Below are positions 1-7,810 of a DNA stretch of 64,000 bases, piece by piece. A program made the position numbers and the translations under genes. Within the stretch, counting starts at the first letter, position 1. Each line of letters begins with the position of its first letter. The notes beneath the pieces were generated by a model. That model was not told the DNA's origin and made no database searches. It worked only from the letters and a program-made list of their open reading frames with translations. Location of the stretch: contig DASPNJ010000103.1 of assembly GCA_035626595.1 (NCBI GenBank), positions 1 to 64,000 of the forward strand. Direction: 5' to 3'. Source of the DNA: JAQGMV01 sp035626595 (GTDB lineage Bacteria; Pseudomonadota; Gammaproteobacteria; Burkholderiales; SG8-41).

Positions 1-451
1 GCTCCCGATCGAAGATGTCGACGTCGGGATCGGTGACTTCACCGTGCACGAGCAGCGGCATCGAATGCTCGGCCATGGCCTCGAACACCGGGTAGCAGCG
101 CGTGAGCTCGGTCACGCCGGAATCGGAATTCGTGGTCGCCCCCGCCGGGTAGTACTTCACCGCATGCACGAACCCGCTCGCCTTCGCACGCGCGATCTCC
201 TCCGGACGCGTGTTGTCCGTGAGATACAGCGTCATGAGCGGCTCGAACGACGCCCCTGCCGGCAGCGCCGCGAGCACGCGGTCGCGGTAAGCCGCGGCGG
301 CATCGGTGGTCGTCACCGGCGGTCGCAGGTTCGGCATCACGATCGCGCGCGCAAACCGCCGCACGGTGTCGGGAAGCACTGCGCGCAGGTGCGCACCATC
401 GCGTAAGTGCAGGTGCCAGTCGTCGGGGCGCACGATCGTGATGCGGTCCAT
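1..451 (-). CDS. pyrC: dihydroorotase, N-terminal part (cut by window edge)
   Basis: Zinc amidohydrolase that cyclises carbamoyl-aspartate to dihydroorotate in pyrimidine synthesis (cytosolic). The visible 150 residues start MDRITIVRPDDWHLH. They show the metal-binding HLHLRDG motif (H13, H15), the segment KYYPAGATTNSDSG in which K99 should be the carbamylated bridging lysine, and LVHGEV with H136. This is the class II (E. coli PyrC) pattern. The start ATG at 451 is the only one upstream of the HLHLRDG motif. The reading frame is open to base 1, so roughly the C-terminal half is missing only because the window ends. No clear promoter is seen in the short gap to rsmI. Confidence 0.93.
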   Translation of the reverse strand, partial: MDRITIVRPDDWHLHLRDGAHLRAVLPDTVRRFARAIVMPNLRPPVTTTDAAAAYRDRVLAALPAGASFEPLMTLYLTDNTRPEEIARAKASGFVHAVKYYPAGATTNSDSGVTELTRCYPVFEAMAEHSMPLLVHGEVTDPDVDIFDRE

Positions 452-483
452 CGTGCCGATTTTATATAGCCGCGACGGCTGCC

Positions 484-530
484 GCGTTAAGCTACTTTTT
501 GCGCCGGGCAGCGAAGCCACTCGGCGCGTC
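484..530 (+). repeat. family C repeat, copy 1 (overlaps rsmI stop)
   Basis: Contains TTAAGCTACTTTTTGCGCC followed about 20 bases later by GGCGCGTCG, matching copies at 35626, 35708 and, inverted and partial, 54061. The rsmI stop codon (492-494) and its last codons (Arg-Arg-Lys-Lys) lie inside the repeat. Confidence 0.6.
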
Positions 531-1400
531 GTCCGCTTTAAACTGCAGAGCGAGGTCGTAGAGCTCGTTCTTTCTCGCCCCCGTGATGCGCGCGGCGAGC
601 GCCGCCGCCTGTTTCACCGGCAGCTCCGCGAGCAGGAGCTCGAGCACACGTCGCGCGTCGGCTGCCGCGGCATCGATATCCTCCTGTGCACCTTCGACGA
701 TCAGCACGAACTCGCCTTTGACGCGCTTGTCGTCGGCCGCGAGCCATGCCGCCGCTTCGCCGAGCGCGCACGTGTGGATCTCCTCGAAGAGCTTCGTCAT
801 CTCGCGCGCGAGCACGATGCGCCGCGCCGCTCCGAATGCTGCGGCGAGATCGGCGAGCGTTTCGATTACGCGATGCGGTGCCTCGTAGAACACGAGGGCG
901 TAGCGGATGCGCGCGAGCGCGTCGAGCGCTCTGCGCCGCTCCGAGCTCTTTGCAGGCAAAAAGCCATAGAACAGGAACTGTGGTCCCGCGAAGCCGCTCG
1001 CCGACAGCGCGGCCGCTGCCGCATTCGCGCCGGGCACCGGCACCACGCGAAATCCCGCTTCACGCACGGCGGCAACGAGATGCGCGCCGGGATCCGAGAA
1101 ACCCGGCGTCCCGGCGTCGCTCACCAGCGCGACCGAGCGTCCGGCTTGCAGCTCTTCGACGATGCGCGGCGCGGTGCGGCGCTCGTTGTGCTCGTGCAGC
1201 GCGATCAGCTTGCGCGAGATGCCGTAGCGCTCGAGAAGCCTGGAGGTGACTCTGGTGTCTTCCGCCGCGATCGCGTCGGCTTTTCTCAGCACGTCGAGCG
1301 CGCGCAGCGTGACATCCTCGAGGTTACCGATCGGCGTAGCCACTACATATAATGTCGGCTCCGCCCCGCCGGTCCCGCCATGCTCCGCCGCGCGCTCCAT
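492..1400 (-). CDS. rsmI: 16S rRNA (cytidine(1402)-2'-O)-methyltransferase
   Basis: SAM-dependent methyltransferase that 2'-O-methylates C1402 in the decoding centre of 16S rRNA. The 302-residue product has the tetrapyrrole-methylase fold signatures: YVVATPIGNLEDVTLRAL near residues 18-35, AEDTRVTSRLL around 46-56, and SDAGTPGFSDPG near 94-105. Length is slightly above the usual 280-290. The ATG at 1400 gives about 16 residues before the core and overlaps the divergent lpoA by 21 bp, so a shorter start is possible. It is divergent from lpoA, the same arrangement as E. coli rsmI-lpoA. The 3' end lies in a family C repeat. Confidence 0.95.
   Translation of the reverse strand: MERAAEHGGTGGAEPTLYVVATPIGNLEDVTLRALDVLRKADAIAAEDTRVTSRLLERYGISRKLIALHEHNERRTAPRIVEELQAGRSVALVSDAGTPGFSDPGAHLVAAVREAGFRVVPVPGANAAAAALSASGFAGPQFLFYGFLPAKSSERRRALDALARIRYALVFYEAPHRVIETLADLAAAFGAARRIVLAREMTKLFEEIHTCALGEAAAWLAADDKRVKGEFVLIVEGAQEDIDAAAADARRVLELLLAELPVKQAAALAARITGARKNELYDLALQFKADDAPSGFAARRKK
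1324..1353 (+). promoter_or_regulatory. putative sigma70 promoter for lpoA operon
   Basis: TTACCG at 1324-1329, 18-base spacer, perfect TATAAT at 1348-1353, 27 bases before the lpoA ATG. It lies inside the 5' coding end of divergent rsmI. The -35 box is weak. Confidence 0.45.
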
Positions 1401-2462
1401 CTGGTTGCGTTCCTGCTCGTTGCCGCCGGCTTACTATACGGGCGCCTCCCGGCCCGCGCCAGCGAAGCGCCGGTCGCGCCGCCGAGCGCCGCGCACATCG
1501 CACTGCTGCTGCCCGCCGGCTCGGAAGCATTCGCACGCGCCGCCGAAGCAGTGCGCGCGGGCTTCACCGATGCATCGAAGAAAAGCACCGCGCCGCTGCC
1601 GGTGCGGCTCTATGCCGTCGGCGACAACCCTCAGCTCGTGCTCGCGGCCTACCGCCAGGCCGTCGCGGCCGGCGCCGGCCTTGTCGTGGGGCCGCTCACG
1701 CGAAACGGCGTCAACGCGCTCGTCTCGGCGCCCGAAGTCGTAACCGTGCCGACCCTCGCGCTCAACGTACCGGAGCGCAACGCCGCGATTCCGACGCGGC
1801 TCTACATGCTGAGCCTGCAGATCGAGGCCGAAGCCCGCCAGGTTGCGCAGCTCGCGCTGAGCGAAGGCCGGCGCAAGGCCTTCACGGTGAGCGAGCCGAC
1901 ACCGCTCGCCCGCCGCATGCGCGACGCATTCGTCGAGGCGTTCCAGCGCGGCGGCGGCCATCACATCGCGGACTATGCGTACGCAACCGATCCCGCCTCG
2001 CTAGACGGCATGCGTAAGGCCGCGGAGACGCGCGTGGCCGATATGGTGTTCTACGCTGTCGACGCGAGCCGCCTGCGCACCGTGAGATCCGCGATGGCCG
2101 GTCTCACCGGCTACGGCACCTCGCAGCTCAATCCGGGTGCGGCAAGCGACCCCGCTGCTGCCATCGAGCTCGCCGACGTGCGATTCGTCGACATGCCGTG
2201 GATGGTGCAGCCGGATCATCCGGCGGTCATGATTTACGCGCGCGGCGGGCAGCGCCAGGCGGACGACCTGGAGCGCCTCTATGCGCTCGGTATCGACGCC
2301 TTTCGTGTGAGCGAGGAGCTCCTGAACGGCAGCCGCGAGATCGCGCTCGACGGAGTCACCGGGCGCCTTACGCTCGGTCCCGACGGGCAGTTCCGCCGCG
2401 GCCTGCTCGTGGCGCTCGTCGACAGCGGTCGCCTGACGGTGCTCGGCGAAAGCCGCCCGTGA
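1380..2462 (+). CDS. LpoA/LppC-like penicillin-binding protein activator
   Basis: Predicted envelope protein of the LppC (LpoA) family, which in E. coli stimulates the bifunctional murein synthase PBP1a. The 360-residue product starts with a hydrophobic leader (residues 4-23) ending in an ARAS-type signal-peptidase site. There is no lipobox cysteine, so it should be a soluble periplasmic protein rather than a lipoprotein, and it carries only the periplasmic-binding-like (C-terminal) half of E. coli LpoA. The family call rests mainly on synteny: rsmI, this gene, yraN, SIS isomerase and BON lipoprotein are in the E. coli order. Its stop overlaps the yraN start (GTGA). Confidence 0.8.
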   Translation: MLRRALHLVAFLLVAAGLLYGRLPARASEAPVAPPSAAHIALLLPAGSEAFARAAEAVRAGFTDASKKSTAPLPVRLYAVGDNPQLVLAAYRQAVAAGAGLVVGPLTRNGVNALVSAPEVVTVPTLALNVPERNAAIPTRLYMLSLQIEAEARQVAQLALSEGRRKAFTVSEPTPLARRMRDAFVEAFQRGGGHHIADYAYATDPASLDGMRKAAETRVADMVFYAVDASRLRTVRSAMAGLTGYGTSQLNPGAASDPAAAIELADVRFVDMPWMVQPDHPAVMIYARGGQRQADDLERLYALGIDAFRVSEELLNGSREIALDGVTGRLTLGPDGQFRRGLLVALVDSGRLTVLGESRP

Positions 2463-2800
2463 ACCGCCTGGGAATACCCGGCGAAGACATGGCCGTTGCG
2501 TTCCTGGAGGCGCGCGGCCTCACGGTCCTCCAGCGCAACTATCGCTGCAGGCTCGGCGAGATCGACCTCGTCGCGCGCGATGGCGCCATGATGGTGTTCG
2601 TCGAGGTGCGCAAACGCAAGTCTTCCGCGTTTGGCGGCGCCGCGGCCAGTATCACCGCTGCGAAACGCGTGAAGCTGCTCAAGGCGGCGCGCCATTACAT
2701 CTCGCGGCTGCGCACGGCGCCGCCGTGCCGGTTCGACGCGCTGCTGATCGAGGGCGAGCCGCCGCGCATCGAGTGGATCCGCAACGCCTTCGGGGAGTAG
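2459..2800 (+). CDS. yraN: YraN family (UPF0102) nuclease-like protein
   Basis: Small protein (113 residues) of the UPF0102/YraN family, which has a Holliday-junction-resolvase-like (PD-D/ExK) fold; its cellular role is not established. Visible family residues are GEDMAVAFLEARGL near the N-terminus, then CRLGEIDLVARDG and FVEVRKRK, giving the E-x(n)-D-x(n)-E-x-K catalytic pattern. The GTG start at 2459 overlaps the TGA of the upstream gene, consistent with translational coupling. It is in the conserved rsmI/lpoA/yraN/diaA/dolP neighbourhood. Confidence 0.92.
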   Translation: MNRLGIPGEDMAVAFLEARGLTVLQRNYRCRLGEIDLVARDGAMMVFVEVRKRKSSAFGGAAASITAAKRVKLLKAARHYISRLRTAPPCRFDALLIEGEPPRIEWIRNAFGE

Positions 2801-2802
2801 CA

Positions 2803-2879
2803 GCGCGCTCGCCCTTCGGGCTCGGGCCTGGCGCCGCAACGAACAGAGGGAAACCTTCCACGGTTTCCCTCCGTAACCT
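2803..2879 (+). repeat. family A repeat, copy 1
   Basis: A GC-rich lead module (CGCTCGCCCTTCGGGCTCGGG) is followed by GAACAGAGGGAAACC, a short loop, and GGTTTCCCTCCGTAACCT. The inner arms form a hairpin. It lies just after the yraN stop in the same direction as yraN. Confidence 0.8.
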
Positions 2880-2976
2880 GCCGCGGCAAGAATCCTCGCG
2901 GGCTACGCCCGCAGCCGCGGCTCGGCAAACGAACAGAGGGACACCAAGGTTTCCCTCCGTAACCTCCTTTCCTTTC
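2880..2976 (+). repeat. family A repeat, copy 2, with CCGCGGC lead module
   Basis: Directly follows copy 1. The lead module CCGCGGC...GGGCTACGCCCGC...GCCGCGGCTCGGC is shared with the copy at 49674. The core is GAACAGAGGGACACC...GGTTTCCCTCCGTAACCTCC. It occupies the gap before the SIS isomerase gene. Confidence 0.8.
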
Positions 2977-3011
2977 GTGCTCGCCGGTGTGACTGGGTAC
3001 AATATGCGGCG

Positions 3012-3602
3012 ATGGATCTCATCAGCCGCATCAGCGAAAACTTCTCGGAGAGCGCGCACGTAAAGCTCCAGAGCATGGATGCCCTCGCGGGCCCGATCGC
3101 CGAGGCCGCCGAGCGCATGGTGCACTGCCTGAAGCACGACGGAAAAATCCTTGCGTGCGGCAACGGCGGCTCGGCCGCCGACTGCCAGCACTTCTCGGCC
3201 GAGCTGCTCAATCGTTTCGAGATGGAACGACCGGCGCTCGCCGCGATCGCGCTCACGACCGACACGTCCACGATCACTTCGATCGCGAACGATTACGACT
3301 ACGACCAGGTGTTCTCCAAGCAGGTACGCGCGCTCGGTCATGCGCCCGACGTGCTGCTCGCGATCTCCACGAGCGGCAACTCGCGCAACGTGATCGCCGC
3401 GATGGAGGCCGCGCACGAGAACGACATGACCGTGGTCGCGCTGACGGGACGCAACGGCGGCAAGATGGCCACGCTGCTGGCGGCCAACGACATCCATATC
3501 TGCGTGCCGGCCAGCAGCACGGCGCGCATACAGGAAGTGCACCTGCTCACGCTGCACTGCATCTGCGACGCCATCGACTGTCTACTTCTCGGAGTCCAAT
3601 AA
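3012..3602 (+). CDS. SIS-domain protein: phosphoheptose isomerase GmhA or initiator-associating DiaA
   Basis: A 196-residue single-SIS-domain protein. The GNGGSAADCQHFSAEL motif (about residues 50-65), the ISTSGNSRNV phosphosugar-binding loop (about 119-128) and the C-terminal TARIQEVHLLTLH helix are shared by GmhA (sedoheptulose-7-phosphate to heptose-7-phosphate, LPS core precursor) and DiaA (DnaA-binding). Synteny with yraN and a dolP-like gene favours DiaA; the rfaE2 heptose gene two positions downstream favours GmhA. The two cannot be separated by eye. TACAAT at 2998-3003 is a possible -10 box very close to the ATG. Confidence 0.85.
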   Translation: MDLISRISENFSESAHVKLQSMDALAGPIAEAAERMVHCLKHDGKILACGNGGSAADCQHFSAELLNRFEMERPALAAIALTTDTSTITSIANDYDYDQVFSKQVRALGHAPDVLLAISTSGNSRNVIAAMEAAHENDMTVVALTGRNGGKMATLLAANDIHICVPASSTARIQEVHLLTLHCICDAIDCLLLGVQ

Positions 3603-4169
3603 ATGCGCCTATTGATCACCGCCGCCGTTCTGTGCTCGCTTCCGCTCATCCACGGCTGCGCCGCCGTCGCGATCGGAGGCGCGGCCGCGGGCGGTTACAT
3701 GGTCGGCGAGGAGCGCCGCACCGCGGGCACGCTGACCAATGACCAGACCATCGAATTCCGGATCAGCAATCGCGTCACCGAGAAGTATCCGAATTCGCAC
3801 GTGAATTCGACCGCGTATAACCGCATGGTCCTTCTGACCGGCGAGGCCCCGAGCGCCGAAGCCAAGGCCGACATCGAGAAAATCGCGCGCAGCGTTCCGG
3901 ACGTGCGCGACGTCTATAACGAGCTCACGGTCGCGCCGGCGAGCCCGCTCTCCGCGCGCGCCACCGACACCTATCTCACCTCGAAGGTGAAGACGCGCTT
4001 CGTGGACAACGGCAAGTTCAACCCACTCCACGTCAAAGTCGTGACCGAGCGGGAAACCGTGTACCTGATGGGCCTCGTCAAACGGCCCGAAGCGGATGCC
4101 GCGACGCAGATCGCCCGCACGACGCCGGGCGTGAAACGCGTGGTGCGCGTGTTCGAATATCAGGAATAG
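3603..4169 (+). CDS. DolP/YraP-like outer-membrane lipoprotein with two BON domains
   Basis: Exported lipoprotein of 188 residues. The signal sequence ends in a lipobox LIHG-C with lipidated Cys19. Two BON domains follow, roughly residues 48-112 and 120-187, each with the pattern of a hydrophobic strand ending in V-Y-L/L-L-TG and a later V-x-x-V strand. BON domains bind phospholipid surfaces; E. coli DolP maintains outer-membrane integrity at the division site. The ATG begins directly after the TAA of the SIS gene, so the two are probably co-transcribed. The order yraN-SIS-BON is that of E. coli yraN-diaA-dolP. Confidence 0.88.
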   Translation: MRLLITAAVLCSLPLIHGCAAVAIGGAAAGGYMVGEERRTAGTLTNDQTIEFRISNRVTEKYPNSHVNSTAYNRMVLLTGEAPSAEAKADIEKIARSVPDVRDVYNELTVAPASPLSARATDTYLTSKVKTRFVDNGKFNPLHVKVVTERETVYLMGLVKRPEADAATQIARTTPGVKRVVRVFEYQE

Positions 4170-4171
4170 CG

Positions 4172-4203
4172 GCGACGCGGTGACGGAGTGACGGGGTGAC
4201 GAG
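4172..4203 (+). repeat. GTGACG iterons upstream of rfaE2
   Basis: Three GTGACG units at about 8-base spacing (CGGTGACGGAGTGACGGGGTGACG). The last unit contains the GTG used as the rfaE2 start. The motif recurs in both orientations after the gene. Confidence 0.6.
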
Positions 4204-4726
4204 CCAAAGCGGACCCTTCGCCCCGCCTGCGTTCGAAGCAAAGCTCTGCCCGCCTGAAGACGCCGCGCGGCGTGCCGCCGCGCTCGCCCGGCCGCTCGTA
4301 TTCACCAACGGCGTCTTCGACATCCTCCACCGCGGGCACGTGACCTACCTCGCGCAGGCGCGCGCGCTCGGCGCGAGCCTCGTGCTCGCGCTGAACAGCG
4401 ATGCCTCGGCGCGGCGGCTCGGCAAAGGCGACGATCGCCCGGTCAACCGGCTCGACGATCGCGCCGCCGTCGCGGCCGCGCTGCAGGCGGTCGACCTCGT
4501 CACCTGGTTCGAGGAAGACACGCCGCTCGCGCTCATCGTGCGGCTGCGTCCCGACGTGCTCGTGAAGGGCGGCGACTGGCCCGTGCAGAATATCGTCGGC
4601 GCGCAGGAAGTGCGGGGCTGGGGCGGCATGGTTTACTCGATCCCGTTTCTGCACGAGATTTCCACGACCGCGGTGCTATCCGCCATTCGTGAAGGCGTGA
4701 CGAAAAGCAGTGACGTGAAGAGGTGA
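4196..4726 (+). CDS. rfaE2: D-glycero-beta-D-manno-heptose 1-phosphate adenylyltransferase
   Basis: Stand-alone adenylyltransferase corresponding to the C-terminal half of E. coli HldE; it makes ADP-heptose for the LPS inner core. The 176-residue product has FTNGVFDILHRGHVTYL with the nucleotidyltransferase HxGH motif (HRGH, near residues 43-46), LNSDASARRLGKG, and a C-terminal segment ending I-S-T-T-A-V-L-S-A-I. The last residues (VTKSSDVKR) are encoded by GTGACG-type repeats, and the GTG start also lies in an iteron, so both gene ends may have been shaped by the repeats. Confidence 0.93.
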   Translation: MTSQSGPFAPPAFEAKLCPPEDAARRAAALARPLVFTNGVFDILHRGHVTYLAQARALGASLVLALNSDASARRLGKGDDRPVNRLDDRAAVAAALQAVDLVTWFEEDTPLALIVRLRPDVLVKGGDWPVQNIVGAQEVRGWGGMVYSIPFLHEISTTAVLSAIREGVTKSSDVKR

Positions 4727-4814
4727 CGAACCCCGTCACGTCCTCTCGTCACCTCTACTTCGTCACCTCTTCTGCGTCACCTCTTGTCCGTCACCTCTTG
4801 ACCGTCACGTCTTG
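4695..4814 (+). repeat. imperfect tandem GTCACCTCTT array with inverted partner
   Basis: Three forward GTGACG units at the end of rfaE2 are followed by six imperfect units of about 14 bases (CGTCACCTCTT plus 2-4 variable bases) in the opposite sense. The region can fold back on itself between the convergent rfaE2 and SPOR genes. The units are too short and have no spacers, so this is not CRISPR. Confidence 0.7.
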
Positions 4815-4817
4815 CTG

Positions 4818-5285
4818 CTACGACGGACACGGACCGGCCTTGATCTCCGTTGCCGGAAAGGTGCGCTGAAGCGCCGCGATCTTCGCCGCCTTGTCGTTGT
4901 CCGGATCGGGCACGAAGAAGGAGTAGCGCCGTGCGCCGCCGGCATTGGTCGCGGAGCGCTGCATCGGCGGCTGCGGGAGCGCGAGCTTCGCTAGCGCGCT
5001 CTCCGCTTTCGCGGCGTCGCCGGCGGCGAACGGGCCCCACTCCAGACAGGCGCGGTAAGCGCCGGTGCGCGCGCTCGCCGTGCCGCTGCCTGGTCCGCGG
5101 GTCGCCACACCCTGGATACGAATGCGTCCGGGATTGATCTGCAGCTCTTCGATGCGTGCGCCGGCGTCGGACTGCCGGTCGGGCGTGAAAAGCTGATAGG
5201 CGAAAACCAGCGCGTTCGCGGCAACGAGCAGCGCGAGCACGAGCCTCGCGTTCACGCGGCGCCGCTCAAGATTCGGTTGTTCCAA
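4818..5285 (-). CDS. membrane-anchored SPOR-domain-like protein
   Basis: A 155-residue product. It has a basic N-terminus, one transmembrane segment at about residues 13-32, and a C-terminal region (about 78-155) resembling a SPOR peptidoglycan-binding domain: ACLEWGPFAAGDAAKAESAL, then RYSFFVPDPDNDKAAKIAAL. SPOR domains bind denuded glycan strands at division sites. The gene overlaps the 3' end of coaX by 20 bp and is the last gene of the minus-strand birA-coaX-SPOR set, a neighbourhood I remember from other Betaproteobacteria. SPOR assignment is from pattern and context. Confidence 0.7.
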   Translation of the reverse strand: MEQPNLERRRVNARLVLALLVAANALVFAYQLFTPDRQSDAGARIEELQINPGRIRIQGVATRGPGSGTASARTGAYRACLEWGPFAAGDAAKAESALAKLALPQPPMQRSATNAGGARRYSFFVPDPDNDKAAKIAALQRTFPATEIKAGPCPS

Positions 5286-5994
5286 TGCGCAGCAGTCCTT
5301 CCAGCACGAGATTATCCACGACCTGCGCCGGCGCGCTCACGTGGCCTGCGAGCACCGCCGCGTTGCCGCCGGAGAGCACCGCGAGCGGGTCTGCCTCGCC
5401 GCTTTCCATCATGTAGCCGCGCATGCGCTCGATCGCGCCGGCGAGCGCATTGATGGCGCCGCTCGCGATCGCGTCGCCGGTGTTGTCGGGGAAAAACCGG
5501 AATTCGCCCTCGCGCAGCTTGAGCCGCGCGGTATTGGCATCGAGCGCTGCGCGCATGAGATCGAACCCCGGCACGATACAGCCGCCGAGGAATATCGATT
5601 CGCCCGAAAGCGCATCCACCGTCATCGTCGTGCCCACGTTCACGACCACGCATGGAAGGTCGAAGAGATGCCGGGCGCCGATGAGCGCGGCCCAGCGGTC
5701 CGCGCCGAGCTGCGCGGGCTCCGCGTAGCTGCTGCGCACGCCGCACTGCTCCGGGCGTCCCTGCACCCATTCGATCACGGGAGCCTCGCCGAGCGCGGCT
5801 CGCAGCGCGTGCGCGACGCGCTCGCCGGCCACGTTCGCGACGACCGCGCGCGTCGCCGCTCGCCACGGCGCCAGCGCTTCGCTCAGCCTGTCGGTCTGCG
5901 CGGTCGGCAGCGCATCGCGCTGCAGCCATTGTCCGTTCGCGTGCGCGCCCCACTTGATGCGCGTGTTGCCGGCGTCGATCGCGAGCAGCGTCAT
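5266..5994 (-). CDS. coaX: type III pantothenate kinase
   Basis: Phosphorylates pantothenate in the first step of coenzyme A synthesis. The 242-residue product has the ASKHA-fold phosphate loop LAIDAGNTRIKWG at the N-terminus, the GADRWAALIGAR motif with the catalytic Asp near residue 100, and VVNVGTTMTVDAL with GGCIVPGF after it. All type III motifs are intact. The ATG at 5994 overlaps the birA TGA (ATGA), so translation is probably coupled. The birA-coaX pair is typical of Betaproteobacteria. Confidence 0.95.
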   Translation of the reverse strand: MTLLAIDAGNTRIKWGAHANGQWLQRDALPTAQTDRLSEALAPWRAATRAVVANVAGERVAHALRAALGEAPVIEWVQGRPEQCGVRSSYAEPAQLGADRWAALIGARHLFDLPCVVVNVGTTMTVDALSGESIFLGGCIVPGFDLMRAALDANTARLKLREGEFRFFPDNTGDAIASGAINALAGAIERMRGYMMESGEADPLAVLSGGNAAVLAGHVSAPAQVVDNLVLEGLLRIGTTES

Positions 5995-6983
5995 GCGCCG
6001 CTCCGCGCGCGCGCCGCGCGCAGGCTCACTTCTCCGCTGTGGAGCCGCCTCACGGCATTGCCGGTCTCGAACAGCAGCGCGCCGTCGTCGCCGACGCCGC
6101 GCGCGATACCTTCGTGCGTCGCCCCGCCCGGCAGCTTCACTGCGATGCGATGGCCCTGGTAGGCGTGGTAACGCTCCCACTCGCCACGCAGCCCGACGAA
6201 GCCTTCGAGCGCAAAGACGTCGAGCGTGCGCACGAGCTCCGAGAGCAGCCGCCCGAGCACCGCATTGCGATCGACGGCAGAGCCGCATGCGCTTTCCAGA
6301 TCGGCGGCGGGTTGATCGATGCGCCGGCGAGCCGTATCCGAGAGCCGCACGTTGATGCCGATGCCGATCACGACCGCGCTCGGGCCGAGCGCGTCACCCT
6401 GCATCTCCAGCAGCAGGCCGGCGAGCTTCGCGTCGCGCCACAGGACGTCGTTCGGCCACTTGAGCCGCACGTCGCACGCGCCAATCGCTTCCAGCGCGCG
6501 CGCGATCGCCACGCCTGCCGCGAGACTCAGGCCGGCGAGCGCGGCCGCGCCCTGCTGAAAACGCCACAGCAGTGAAAACGTCAGCGCGCCGCCGACTTCC
6601 GACTGCCATGCGCGGCCCATGCGGCCACGTCCGCTGTGCTGCCATTCCGCCACGATCACCGTTCCGGAGCGCGCGTCAGCCGCCGCGCGCCGGGCGAGCA
6701 TCGTGTTCGTCGAATCCGCGATATCGAGCACCTCGATATCGAGCCGTGAAGCGGCCTCACCCGCGTGCGCCGCGATCGCGCCGGCCTGAAGCAGCGACAT
6801 GGGACTCGCGAGCCGGTAGCCGCGGGCGCGCACGCGATAGACGTCGACGCCTGCGTCTTCGAGCGCGCGCACGGCGTTCCACACGCCGCCGCGCGAGATG
6901 CCGAGCGCGCGCGCGAGCGCTTCACCCGAGTGGAACTCGGCGTCCGCGAGCAGCCGCAGCACCTTGAGCGAAAGCGCCGTCAT
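5991..6983 (-). CDS. birA: biotin--[acetyl-CoA carboxylase] ligase / biotin operon repressor
   Basis: Attaches biotin to BCCP via biotinyl-AMP. The 330-residue protein has an N-terminal winged-helix domain (about residues 1-65, with GEALARALGISRGGVWNAV), so it can also act as a DNA-binding repressor. The catalytic domain shows STNTML, the biotinyl-AMP loop GRGRMGRAWQS and KWPNDV with GIGINV. The start ATG at 6983 shares the palindrome CATG with a possible ATG of the divergent gene. The biotin operon it would regulate is not in the window. Confidence 0.95.
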   Translation of the reverse strand: MTALSLKVLRLLADAEFHSGEALARALGISRGGVWNAVRALEDAGVDVYRVRARGYRLASPMSLLQAGAIAAHAGEAASRLDIEVLDIADSTNTMLARRAAADARSGTVIVAEWQHSGRGRMGRAWQSEVGGALTFSLLWRFQQGAAALAGLSLAAGVAIARALEAIGACDVRLKWPNDVLWRDAKLAGLLLEMQGDALGPSAVVIGIGINVRLSDTARRRIDQPAADLESACGSAVDRNAVLGRLLSELVRTLDVFALEGFVGLRGEWERYHAYQGHRIAVKLPGGATHEGIARGVGDDGALLFETGNAVRRLHSGEVSLRAARARSGA

Positions 6984-7002
6984 GGCCGATAGAATAGCCG
7001 AG

Positions 7003-7707
7003 GTGAAACGCCAGATTCTCGCGATCGGCGGCATGGCGATACCGCCCGAGCTCGATAACCTCCTGCTCGTCGAGTACTTCCTCGCGCAGACCGGACGCCG
7101 CAAGCCGAAGGTGCTCTTCATCGGCACCGCGCACGGCGATGCCGATCTCGGGCGCCTGCGCTTCTATGCCGGCTTCAGCCAGTTCGACTGCAAACCGTCG
7201 CATCTCACCTTCTTCGCGCGCACGCCGCGCGATCTCGAATCGCTCGTGCTCGAGCAGGACGCGATCTTCGTCGGCGGCGGCAACACGCGCAGCATGCTCG
7301 CGGTGTGGCGCGACTGGGGACTCGACCGGCACCTTCGGAGCGCATGGGAGCGCGGCATCGTGCTCGGCGGCGGCAGCGCCGGCTCGATCTGCTGGTTCGA
7401 GCACGGCGTGACCGACTCGCTCGCCGGGCCGCTCACGGCGCTGCCCTGTCTGGGATTTCTCGAAGGCAGCAACTGCCCGCACTACGACAGCGAACGCGAC
7501 CGACGCCCCACGTTCCGCAAGCTCGTTGCGAGCGGAAAGGTGCCCGACGGCGTGGCAGCGGATGACGGCGTGGCGCTGCATTTCGTCGATCACGAGCTCG
7601 CGCGCGTGGTGTCCAGCCGGCCGCGCGCGAAGGGTTACCGCGTCACGCGCTCCGGAAAGCGCGCGGTGGAGACGCGGCTGCCGACACGCTATCTCGGAAA
7701 ACGCTAA
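7003..7707 (+). CDS. peptidase E-like S51 serine peptidase
   Basis: Alpha-aspartyl dipeptidase/cyanophycinase superfamily (MEROPS S51), a class I glutamine-amidotransferase-like fold with a nucleophilic serine. The product shows RQILAIGGMAIPP at the start, IFVGGGNTRSML in the middle, the nucleophile elbow GGGSAGSICW, and SNCPHYDSE carrying the probable catalytic histidine. Length (about 234 residues) fits PepE. The GTG at 7003 matches the usual family N-terminus; an upstream in-frame ATG at 6982 would overlap birA head to head. The substrate, Asp-X dipeptides or another small peptide, cannot be read from sequence. Confidence 0.85.
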   Translation: MKRQILAIGGMAIPPELDNLLLVEYFLAQTGRRKPKVLFIGTAHGDADLGRLRFYAGFSQFDCKPSHLTFFARTPRDLESLVLEQDAIFVGGGNTRSMLAVWRDWGLDRHLRSAWERGIVLGGGSAGSICWFEHGVTDSLAGPLTALPCLGFLEGSNCPHYDSERDRRPTFRKLVASGKVPDGVAADDGVALHFVDHELARVVSSRPRAKGYRVTRSGKRAVETRLPTRYLGKR

Positions 7708-7810
7708 CCGAGCGCGTCGGGGCCGCCACGGCGCCCGTGCCGGCGCCTCGCGATGACGTTCAAGCTGTCGTTGCGACGACAATGCGACGAAGCAATCCCG
7801 TGGCGCACGT

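Noticed and set aside
4740..4814. Possible CRISPR-like array
   Set aside because: Units are 10-14 bases with 2-4 variable bases and no spacers; no cas genes.
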